A stretch of DNA of 25,887 nucleotides from DATGMP01 sp035293565 (lineage in GTDB: Bacteria; Pseudomonadota; Alphaproteobacteria; BOG-932; Roseiterribacteraceae), in contig DATGMP010000030.1 of NCBI GenBank assembly GCA_035293565.1, positions 1-25,887 on the forward strand. Reading direction: 5' to 3'. Of this stretch, positions 16,729 through 23,118 are shown one piece after another (within the stretch, counting starts at the first letter, position 1; every line of letters starts with the position of its first letter). Under the pieces are notes generated by a model, which worked only from the letters and a program-made list of their open reading frames with translations, made no database searches and had not been told where the DNA came from. The translations under genes and the position numbers were made by a program.

Positions 16729-17013
16729 ATGGCGAAAGTCGAGTGTCGGGCCGTCATCATGGATTATGCCGGAGACGGCGAAAACACATACGGATTCGAA
16801 GCCGAAGATGATCTCTTCCAAAAGCCGGCCGACGAGATCGTCGAGGCCTTCATGCGGTACATCGACAGCCGGAAGGTTCTGAACGAGCCTGTACGCTATG
16901 AGCTTAACGCCGCGACGCGCTACCCGGATAGGCGGCTGGTCTCGGCCATGGGGACGTTGCTGCTGAAGGACGGCGCTAGGCTGCCCTTTATCGCGATGAT
17001 CGGGCCGGCCTGA
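16729..17013 (+). CDS. Hypothetical 94-residue protein
   Basis: I do not recognise this small protein. It is soluble-looking, with no signal peptide, cysteine at residue 6 only, and an alternating strand-helix pattern: MAKVECRAVIMDY, a helix with DEIVEAFMRYIDSR near residues 35-48, a segment RYELNAATRYPDRRLVSAMG, and a final strand pair LLLKDGARLPFIAMIGP. The last two blocks look like two beta hairpins. The ATG at 16729 has AGAGGA seven bases before it. Third-position GC and the clear ribosome site support a real gene. It is convergent with the exported protein at 17026, with only 12 bases between the stops. Confidence 0.7.
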   Translation: MAKVECRAVIMDYAGDGENTYGFEAEDDLFQKPADEIVEAFMRYIDSRKVLNEPVRYELNAATRYPDRRLVSAMGTLLLKDGARLPFIAMIGPA

Positions 17014-17025
17014 GGCCGATCCGCC

Positions 17026-17379
17026 TCACGGCACCACCGCGTCCTCGACGGCCTTGACGGCCGGGGCCGTCGGCTGATTGCGCAAATCCTGCTGATAGCC
17101 GCGCTCTCCCTGGCCGGGTGGCGCGGTCAATTGCCGGTCAGCCGCCGCGGCATCGACCGGCGAGTTGTTCGGCGACGGATCGAATTTCGCCTTGAGCCGT
17201 CGATACTCCGCCTCATGCGCCTGCATCTGGGCCCAATCGCTCAAAGGACCGAGCTTCGAATGGGTAATGATGATCTCTTCGCGCTCCGGCTCGTCGGCGG
17301 CCAGCCCGCGGACGAGCGGCACCGCGACGAACGACGCCATCAGCGCGATTGAGGTCAGAGTCCGGTGAGCCGGTCGCAT
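17026..17379 (-). CDS. Exported hypothetical protein, 117 residues
   Basis: The product starts MRPAHRTLTSIALMASFVAVPLVRGLA, a signal peptide with probable cleavage near residue 27. The mature part begins with an acidic stretch (ADEPEREEIIITHSKLGPLSDWA), a charged helix (QMQAHEAEYRRLKAKFD) and then a Pro/Gln/Ala-rich tail that should be disordered. There are no cysteines. The frame remains open upstream to 17472, but the ATG at 17379 has AAGGGAG eight bases before it and begins the signal peptide. I recognise no domain. It runs in the same direction as radC and map, 123 bases further on, with a hairpin in between. Confidence 0.65.
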   Translation of the reverse strand: MRPAHRTLTSIALMASFVAVPLVRGLAADEPEREEIIITHSKLGPLSDWAQMQAHEAEYRRLKAKFDPSPNNSPVDAAAADRQLTAPPGQGERGYQQDLRNQPTAPAVKAVEDAVVP

Positions 17380-17469
17380 TGTTCGTCTCCCTTGGACGAC
17401 GCATCCCGTGCCGCCCGAATCATAAGCTAAGGCCACCGTGCGATTCTGCAAGCGCCGCTTATACGGTTC

Positions 17470-17500
17470 CACGGCGGCGAATATTCAGTCCAGCGCCGTG
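17470..17500 (-). terminator. Possible terminator after radC
   Basis: CACGGCG (17470-17476) and CGCCGTG (17494-17500) are perfect inverted seven-base arms with a 17-base spacer, starting two bases after the radC stop. The long loop and lack of a T run make this a weak call. Confidence 0.3.
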
Positions 17501-17502
17501 AT

Positions 17503-18231
17503 CTACATCAATCCCATTGATTTGAGGCTCGCCGGCTCCCCGCGGCCCACGATGATGTGGTCGTGGACCGCGATCCCGAGCGCCCCCGCGGCCTTAACGA
17601 TCTCCCGCGTCATGGCAATGTCGTCCTTGGAGGGGGTTGGATCGCCCGAGGGATGATTGTGGACGAGGATGATGGCCGTCGCGCCCAGCTCGAGCGAGCG
17701 CTTCACGATCTCGCGCGGATAGGCTGGAGCGTGGTCGACAGTGCCCCGCGCCTGGATCTCGTCGGCGATCAGGGCGTTCTTGCGGTCGAGGAAGAGCAAC
17801 CGGAATTGCTCGACCGGCTCGTGGGACATCGCGCTTCTCAGATAGTCGAGAAGGCGCGACCAGGAGGAGATGACAGGCCGTTGCAGAGTCTCTTCCCGGC
17901 CGAGCCGCACGGCGGAGGCGTGGACCAGCTTGATCTCGGCTACGGCGCGTTCGGAGAGTCCAGCGGCAGAGAGCTCCGCCGGCTGCGCCGACAGCACGCG
18001 CCCGTAACTGCCGAAGCGCCGGATCAGAGCCTTGGCCAGCGGCTTGACGTCGATCCGCGGTATCGCGCCGAACAGGAGAAGCTCCAGAAGCTCGTAGTCG
18101 GGCAGCGCATCGCCGCCGCCTTTGAGGAACCGTGCTCGAAGCCTGGCCCGATGGCCGGCATGGCCAGGCTCCTCCGGCTCCGCGACGAGCCCGAACCCAT
18201 CGAGCAAAGGGTCCGGCCCCGCCTCTATCAT
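17503..18231 (-). CDS. radC: RadC-family JAB/MPN protein
   Basis: RadC proteins have an N-terminal helix-hairpin-helix and a C-terminal JAB/MPN metalloprotease-like domain; despite the name, a role in DNA repair is not established. In this 242-residue protein the HhH region is about residues 44-110 (LPDYELLELLLFG, then AQPAELSAAGLSERAVAEI), and the JAMM signature HNHPSGDPTPSKDD gives H191, H193 and D204. The ATG at 18231 overlaps the stop of map in an ATGA, so translation is probably coupled. The frame continues upstream inside map, which is not coding for this product. Adjacency to map is common in Alphaproteobacteria. All zinc ligands are present, so nothing suggests decay. Confidence 0.94.
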   Translation of the reverse strand: MIEAGPDPLLDGFGLVAEPEEPGHAGHRARLRARFLKGGGDALPDYELLELLLFGAIPRIDVKPLAKALIRRFGSYGRVLSAQPAELSAAGLSERAVAEIKLVHASAVRLGREETLQRPVISSWSRLLDYLRSAMSHEPVEQFRLLFLDRKNALIADEIQARGTVDHAPAYPREIVKRSLELGATAIILVHNHPSGDPTPSKDDIAMTREIVKAAGALGIAVHDHIIVGRGEPASLKSMGLM

Positions 18232-19055
18232 GCCGTCGGATAAGGCGGCTTGGTGAAGCCCTTGCTCGAGAGGGTGAAGATCTCGACGCCTGTCTCGGTG
18301 ACGCCGATCGTATGCTCGAACTGTGCCGACAGAGACCGATCGCGCGTGACCGCGGTCCAACCGTCATCGAGCACCTTCACCTCGTGCCGCCCGACATTCA
18401 CCATCGGCTCGACCGTGAAGATCATGCCCTGCTGCAGGACCATCCCCTCGCCCGGCAGGCCGTAATGGAGCACCGACGGCGCCTCGTGAAAGATCCGGCC
18501 GGTGCCATGGCCGCAGAAATCCCGCACGACCGAGAAGCGGTGGCCTTCGACGAAGCTTTGAATCGCATAGCCGATGTCGCCCAGAGTCGTGCCCGGCTTG
18601 ATCACCGCGATGCCGCGCATCAGAGCTTCGTAGGTCACATCGACCAGCTTGCGGGCCCTCAGCGGCACCTTGTCGCCCACGAGATACATCCGGCTCGAAT
18701 CGCCGTGCCAGCCATCGAGGATCGGCGTGACGTCGATATTGAGGATGTCGCCGTCGATCAGCCGGCGCTCGCCCGGGATGCCATGGCAAACCACATGATT
18801 GATCGAGATGCAGACCGACCGCGGAAAGCCCTTGTACCCCAAGGGCGCCGGGATACCGCCATGATCACGCGTGAATTGCTCGCACAGCCTGTCGAGCTCG
18901 AGGGTCGTCACCCCCGGCTGGACATAAGGGGTGATGAAGTCGAGCGTATCGGCCGCCAGCCGCCCGGCCGCGCGCATGGCGGCGAAGTCGGCCGGGCCGT
19001 GGATGGTGACCGACGGGTCGTGGGCGGGTTCGCGTTGAGCGGATTGACGATTCAT
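18228..19055 (-). CDS. map: Methionine aminopeptidase, type I
   Basis: This cytoplasmic metalloenzyme removes the initiator methionine from new proteins. The 275-residue length is slightly above the E. coli enzyme because of a short N-terminal extension. The five metal ligands are all present: D108 and D119 (LNIDVT, GWHGDSS), H183 (CGHGTG), E216 (FTVEPM) and E247 (FEHTI); the substrate histidine is H91 in VVCHGIP. The stop codon overlaps the radC start, and no gene intervenes, so map-radC is an operon. It is divergent from the CinA-like gene across 130 bases, where TTGACG on the minus strand (about 19090) may be part of its promoter. Confidence 0.98.
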   Translation of the reverse strand: MNRQSAQREPAHDPSVTIHGPADFAAMRAAGRLAADTLDFITPYVQPGVTTLELDRLCEQFTRDHGGIPAPLGYKGFPRSVCISINHVVCHGIPGERRLIDGDILNIDVTPILDGWHGDSSRMYLVGDKVPLRARKLVDVTYEALMRGIAVIKPGTTLGDIGYAIQSFVEGHRFSVVRDFCGHGTGRIFHEAPSVLHYGLPGEGMVLQQGMIFTVEPMVNVGRHEVKVLDDGWTAVTRDRSLSAQFEHTIGVTETGVEIFTLSSKGFTKPPYPTA

Positions 19056-19185
19056 GTTCGTAACTCGATTGCGCCTTGAGCATCCGTCAATCGACGTGCC
19101 GGATCAAGAAGTGGCTCCTCCGACGAACTTCGGCAAGAATGGCCGGCCGACATCGACAAGGGAACGTGGCCGGCAGGGAAAGAAT

Positions 19186-19947
19186 ATGACGTTAACGGAA
19201 GAGCGAGATCCCGCGCCTACGGCGGCGATCCTGATCATCGGCAACGAAATCCTGTCCGGTCGCACCCAGGACGCCAATCTCGGCTGGCTGGCCGGCCGCC
19301 TCGTCGAGCTCGGGATCAGGGTCAAGGAGGCCCGCGTCATCCCGGACATCGAGGCGGAGATCATCGCCGCCGTCCAGGCGCTGTCTGCACGTTACAGCTA
19401 TGTATTCACGACCGGCGGCATCGGCCCCACCCACGACGACATCACCGCGGAGGCCGTCGCCAAGGCTTTCGCGGTGCCTCTGATCGACGACGTCGAGGCG
19501 GCCGGGCGCCTGACGCGCCATTACGGCGCCGACAAGCTGACTCCGGCACGGCTCCGGATGGCCCGAATTCCCGAGGGCGCCACTTTGATCGACAATATCG
19601 TCTCGGCGGCACCCGGCTTCAGGATCGGCAACGTGTTCGTGATGGCGGGCGTGCCCGCGATCATGCGGGCCATGTTCGACTGGCTGGCGCCGTCGCTTGC
19701 AGGCGGCGCACGGATGCTGGACCGCACGATATCCTGCGCGCTCGGGGAAAGCATGTTGGCCGAGCCGCTCTCGGCGATCCAGGGCCGCCATCCGGAAATC
19801 GAAATCGGCAGCTATCCCTATTTCCAGGCCGGTAGATTTGGCGTCAGCCTGGTTGCGCGCGGCACCGACGAAGCGGCCCTGGCCGCGGTCGCCGAGGAGA
19901 TCGCCCAGATGATCCGCAGGCTGGGCGGCGACCCGATGGAGACTTGA
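19186..19947 (+). CDS. CinA N-domain (molybdopterin-binding fold) protein
   Basis: The 253-residue protein consists of the COG1058/MoCF-biosynthesis domain only. Motifs are ILIIGNEILSGRTQDAN near residues 16-32, then VIPDIEAEI, and VFTTGGIGPTHDDIT near 70-84 followed by AEAVAKAF, as in CinA. In full CinA this domain has ADP-ribose pyrophosphatase activity and is followed by a nicotinamide-mononucleotide amidase domain; the latter is missing here, as in many alphaproteobacterial versions, so a separate amidase gene should exist elsewhere. The ATG at 19186 has AGGGAA five bases before it; an upstream in-frame start at 19054 would overlap map. The next gene begins five bases after the stop, so they are co-transcribed. 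Confidence 0.9.
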   Translation: MTLTEERDPAPTAAILIIGNEILSGRTQDANLGWLAGRLVELGIRVKEARVIPDIEAEIIAAVQALSARYSYVFTTGGIGPTHDDITAEAVAKAFAVPLIDDVEAAGRLTRHYGADKLTPARLRMARIPEGATLIDNIVSAAPGFRIGNVFVMAGVPAIMRAMFDWLAPSLAGGARMLDRTISCALGESMLAEPLSAIQGRHPEIEIGSYPYFQAGRFGVSLVARGTDEAALAAVAEEIAQMIRRLGGDPMET

Positions 19948-19952
19948 GAATT

Positions 19953-20279
19953 ATGACCTCCGACGAGGAGACCGGCGGCTCGCCGCCTTGCCTTGCCTGC
20001 GAGATGGACGAGGCCTATGCCGGATATCTGCCGCCGGACGAGCTCGCGACGGCGCTCACACGCCTCATGCGACTGGCCGATCTTGCGCCCGACGCCGTCC
20101 GGGCGCGGTGGCGCGCCGTTCTGCAGCCGGCGCTCGCGCGCTTGCCCCAGCCGGTCGGTCCGGCGGCGACCGCGATCAGCCCGGCTGATGTCGACCTTGT
20201 CGAAGCCGCCCGCAAGCTTCTGCCGCGGATCGCCGACGACCGGCTTCATGCGACGCTCAAGGCGCTCGTCCAGCCGTGA
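19953..20279 (+). CDS. Small protein with N-terminal CxxC motif, unknown function
   Basis: The 108-residue product starts five bases after the CinA-like stop, implying one transcript. Near the N-terminus is PPCLACEMDEAYAGYLPPDEL (about residues 11-31, split as PPCLACEMDEAYAGYL and PPDEL), with a C-x2-C pair at residues 13 and 16 and a Tyr-rich stretch. The remainder is helical and Ala/Arg-rich and has no further cysteine. I recall similar short openings in uncharacterised alphaproteobacterial proteins but cannot name a family. The CxxC may bind a metal or be redox active. An earlier TTG at 19944 is in frame; I prefer the ATG. It is convergent with the amino-acid permease, with ten bases between the stops. 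Confidence 0.7.
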   Translation: MTSDEETGGSPPCLACEMDEAYAGYLPPDELATALTRLMRLADLAPDAVRARWRAVLQPALARLPQPVGPAATAISPADVDLVEAARKLLPRIADDRLHATLKALVQP

Positions 20280-20289
20280 TGTCGCCCAG

Positions 20290-21756
20290 TTATTCGGCGA
20301 TCTGCGGCATATGGACGATGCGGCGCCGGCTATAGCCGAAATAGACGGCGAGCCCGATCACGATCCAGATGATCAACCGGTACCAGGTGGCCTGATCGAG
20401 CGACAGCATCATCGCGAGGCAGACGATGATCCCGAGAATCGGGACAAAAGGCACAAGGGGCACGCGATAGGGCCGTGGCAGGTCGGGCCGCGTCCGCCTG
20501 AGCACCATCACCCCGATGCAAACGATCACGAAGGCGAGCAACGTCCCGATCGAGGTCATATGGCCCAACGTCGAGATCGGCAGAAAGCCGGAGAATAGGC
20601 TGACGAAGATCATCAGCGTGAGGTTGGATTTCCACGGCGTACGCCATTTGGGATGAATGTCGCCGAAAAAGGACGGCAGCAGCCCGTCGGCCGCCATGGC
20701 CCGGAACACGCGCGATTGGCCGAGAAGCATCACCAGCATGACCGAGGTGAAGCCGCCGATGATGCCGACCTTGACCAGAACCTGCAGCACCGGGAAGGGC
20801 GTGAGATTGATCGCCGTCGCGACCGGATGCGCATCGCCCTGCATGTCCCTGTAGTACACCATGCCCGTCAGCACCAGGGCGAAGGCGATGTAGAGGACCG
20901 TGCAGACGAGCAAGGAGCCCAGGATGCCGATCGGCATGTCGCGCTGCGGATGCTTCGCCTCCTGCGACGCGGTCGAGACCGCGTCGAAGCCGATATAGGC
21001 GAAGAAGATCACGCCGGCGGCGCGGAAGATCCCGCTCACCCCGAATTCACCGAAGGTACCGGTATTCGGCGGTATGAAGGGAGTGTAGTTGGCGGGCCTG
21101 ATGTAGAAGACCCCCACAGCGACCACCGCGACGACGATCGAGACTTTCACGATCACGATCACGGTGTTGACCCAAGCGGATTCGGAGATCCCGCGCATCA
21201 GCACGAGAGAGACCGCGATGATGATAAGGATCGCCCCCAAATCCAAGGAAACGGGAACAGGCGACGCGCCCCCGAAAGCAATCGACCCCAATGGAATCTT
21301 CGCCGGCAGCGCGACGCCAAAACTGTTGAAGAGATCGACGACGTAGCTCGACCAGCTCACCGATACGGTCGCGGCGCCCAGCGCATATTCGAGGACGAGG
21401 CTCCACCCGATGATCCAGGCGACCAGCTCGCCCAAGGTTGCGTGCGCATAGGTATAGGCGCTACCCGACACCGGGATCATCGCCGCAAGTTCGCTGTAGC
21501 ACATGCCAGCAAGGCCGCAACCGACCGCGGCGATCAGGAAGGAGAGCACGATGGCGGGCCCGGCATTCTCAGCAGCCGCGATGCCGGTCAGCGAGAAAAG
21601 GCCGGCGCCGATGATGGCGCCGATGCCGAGGCCGACGAGATTCCAAGGGCCCAGCGCCCGCTTGAGCTTATGCTCCCCCGCCTCGCTCGTATCGATGATC
21701 TGTTCGAAGGTTTTGACGGACAGCAGCGATTTGCGTGTCGATCCTGGTGGCTGCAT
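20290..21756 (-). CDS. APC-superfamily amino acid permease
   Basis: A 488-residue inner-membrane transporter with about twelve to fourteen helices. The first-helix motif LGIGAIIGAGLFSLTG is at residues 43-58, typical of the cationic amino acid transporter (CAT) group of the amino acid-polyamine-organocation family. Further typical blocks are CYSELAAMIPVSGSAYTY and FFAYIGFDAVSTASQEAKHP (helix 6-7 region), PQRDMPIGILGSL, and the end with VLRRTRPDLPRPYRVPLVPF. Substrates are probably basic or small neutral amino acids, taken up with protons. The frame is open to 21849, but the ATG at 21756 (MQPPGSTRKS) follows GGATAACA and gives the usual N-terminal length. It is divergent from the YbjN gene, so the 160-base gap 21757-21916 should hold both promoters. 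Confidence 0.93.
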   Translation of the reverse strand: MQPPGSTRKSLLSVKTFEQIIDTSEAGEHKLKRALGPWNLVGLGIGAIIGAGLFSLTGIAAAENAGPAIVLSFLIAAVGCGLAGMCYSELAAMIPVSGSAYTYAHATLGELVAWIIGWSLVLEYALGAATVSVSWSSYVVDLFNSFGVALPAKIPLGSIAFGGASPVPVSLDLGAILIIIAVSLVLMRGISESAWVNTVIVIVKVSIVVAVVAVGVFYIRPANYTPFIPPNTGTFGEFGVSGIFRAAGVIFFAYIGFDAVSTASQEAKHPQRDMPIGILGSLLVCTVLYIAFALVLTGMVYYRDMQGDAHPVATAINLTPFPVLQVLVKVGIIGGFTSVMLVMLLGQSRVFRAMAADGLLPSFFGDIHPKWRTPWKSNLTLMIFVSLFSGFLPISTLGHMTSIGTLLAFVIVCIGVMVLRRTRPDLPRPYRVPLVPFVPILGIIVCLAMMLSLDQATWYRLIIWIVIGLAVYFGYSRRRIVHMPQIAE

Positions 21757-21916
21757 TGTTATCCGGCTTGTATGGCGGCGATCCGGAACCTTCGGCGAGC
21801 GGAGGCCAAATGGCAAGCGCCGCGCCCGTGTCGTCAAGGCCCTGGTCACTCTCGAAACGCGATGCTAAGCACGCGCTCCGCCGACGGCAGACGCCCTGTT
21901 GAAAAGGATAGTTGCG

Positions 21917-22363
21917 ATGTCAGAGCCCGTTATCATGACGATCGATTCGGCGCGGCTGAGCGCCATCCTCCAAGGGATGGGCTTTCGCGCCGAGCCTTTC
22001 GAGGACAACAACGGCTCACCCTGCATCCGCAGCGCGACCAGCGGCGTCGCCTTCACGATTCGGCTCGGCAACCGGGCCCAGCCGCCGGCCGAGGGTTACG
22101 CCGATTTCAGTTATATCGCGATCGTGAAGATCGCGGAGGGCCCCTTTTCCCTCGAGCGGGTGAATGAATGGAATCTACAGCGCCGTTTCTGCAGACTTCA
22201 TCGCCGCGATGATTTCCTCGTGCTGGATCTGGACGTGATTGTCGCGGGCGGCGTGACCGAGAGCTATGTGCGCGGCACTTTGGCGCTCTGGGACCGGATC
22301 GTTCAGGATCTTGTGCTGTTTCTGCGCGGCCAGACTATGGCCGAGGCAAGCCAAGCCTCGTAG
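21917..22363 (+). CDS. YbjN-domain protein
   Basis: This 148-residue soluble protein matches the YbjN family (a fold like type III secretion chaperones), whose members affect motility and stress regulation in enterobacteria but have no known enzyme activity. Recognisable segments are the opening LSAILQGMGFRAEPFEDNNGSPCIRS, then FTIRLGN, and the helix VNEWNLQRRFCRLHRRDDFLVLDLDVIVAGGVTESYVRGTLALWDRIV, where VNEWN and the LDLDV strand are typical (I split these for length: LSAILQGMGFRAEPFE, VNEWNLQRRF, DFLVLDLDVIVAGGVTE). The ATG at 21917 follows AAGGA by eight bases; a TTG at 21899 is in frame but poorer. The protein is divergent from the permease. Confidence 0.85.
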   Translation: MSEPVIMTIDSARLSAILQGMGFRAEPFEDNNGSPCIRSATSGVAFTIRLGNRAQPPAEGYADFSYIAIVKIAEGPFSLERVNEWNLQRRFCRLHRRDDFLVLDLDVIVAGGVTESYVRGTLALWDRIVQDLVLFLRGQTMAEASQAS

Positions 22364-22421
22364 GTGCCGTTGCCGATCGGCCGACGGAAGAAAGCCCATT
22401 AAGGCCCTGCTTACGTTTGTA

Positions 22422-22442
22422 AATTCGTAACATTAACGAATT
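22422..22442. promoter_or_regulatory. Perfect palindrome upstream of the YfiR-like gene
   Basis: AATTCGT (22422-22428) is perfectly inverted as ACGAATT (22436-22442) around seven bases. An overlapping weaker dyad pairs TTACG (22411-22415) with CGTAA (22426-22430). The block is AT-rich in a GC-rich region and lies about 83 bases before the proposed start, so it may be an operator at the promoter of the three-gene sensing unit. Confidence 0.5.
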
Positions 22443-22524
22443 GTCGAGAGATCCGGCGCGACAAGATCACATCCGGATCTGTCGGCTTGCGACGGCATTC
22501 GGCAAGTGCCGGGACACAATCGAC

Positions 22525-23118
22525 GTGCAATCAAGCTCAGCACTGCATGGACGCCACCAGCCGGGCGGACGGCCGCGTCTGCGGTCGTCGATCATCATTG
22601 TCGCGACCATCGCGCTGATCGTTTGCGCCCGGCCGGTTGCGGCCATGGCGGAAATTTCGGTCGATGACCTGCAGGCGGTCGCGCGATCTTTGGGCTTTCT
22701 CGACACCTTGCCCAAGGATGGGACGATTACAGTCGGTGTTGTCCATACGGCCGATGCGAGCCAGGCGGCAGCCCGGACCGTCGACAGGCTGAACGCGATC
22801 CCCGGCCCGAATTCGGCGACCTTCAAGGCGCAGAGCATCGCCGTCGACGGTCTCGCGGGCAATCAGGACCGGCTCGATGCGCTGCTGTTGGAAGAGGGGG
22901 CCTGTGCCGACCCTGCGACCGCCCTGGCGGTCACCGAAATGGTCCGCAGACGGCATATCGTCAGCATCTCGACCAGCCCCGCTTGCCTCCAGTCCAAGTG
23001 CTGCGTGCTCATGGTGCACACGGACCGGAAGGTCGAGATCGTGCTGAACACGGAGCTCGCCGACGCGGCCGGCGCCCGTTTTTCATCGGTTTTTGCAATG
23101 ATGGTGAAGCGGAGATGA
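22525..23118 (+). CDS. YfiR-like (DUF4154) periplasmic protein
   Basis: The product has a signal peptide (RPRLRSSIIIVATIALIVCARPVAA) and a mature domain of about 155 residues. Its layout fits the YfiR family: strand TITVGVVHT, a helix, then HIVSISTSPACLQSKCCVLMV and a final VEIVLNTELADAAGARFSSVFAMMVK. YfiR is a periplasmic protein that represses a membrane signalling enzyme and responds to redox through disulfides; here cysteines at about 127, 154, 159 and 160 (C-x4-C-C) could play that part. There is no ATG before the mature region; I chose GTG 22525, which leaves a 20-residue n-region. A TTG at 22441 is also in frame but lies in the palindrome. The last codon overlaps the receptor gene in ATGA. 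The family assignment rests on pattern and context. Confidence 0.65.
   Translation: MQSSSALHGRHQPGGRPRLRSSIIIVATIALIVCARPVAAMAEISVDDLQAVARSLGFLDTLPKDGTITVGVVHTADASQAAARTVDRLNAIPGPNSATFKAQSIAVDGLAGNQDRLDALLLEEGACADPATALAVTEMVRRRHIVSISTSPACLQSKCCVLMVHTDRKVEIVLNTELADAAGARFSSVFAMMVKRR

Noticed and set aside
20653..22167. A 504-codon plus-strand frame over the permease and into the YbjN gene
   Set aside because: It is antisense to a clear APC transporter, charged and low-complexity, with no domain.
22441..22524. TTG start at 22441 for the YfiR-like protein
   Set aside because: It lies inside the palindrome with no ribosome site and would give a 48-residue stretch before the signal hydrophobic core, too long for a signal peptide.
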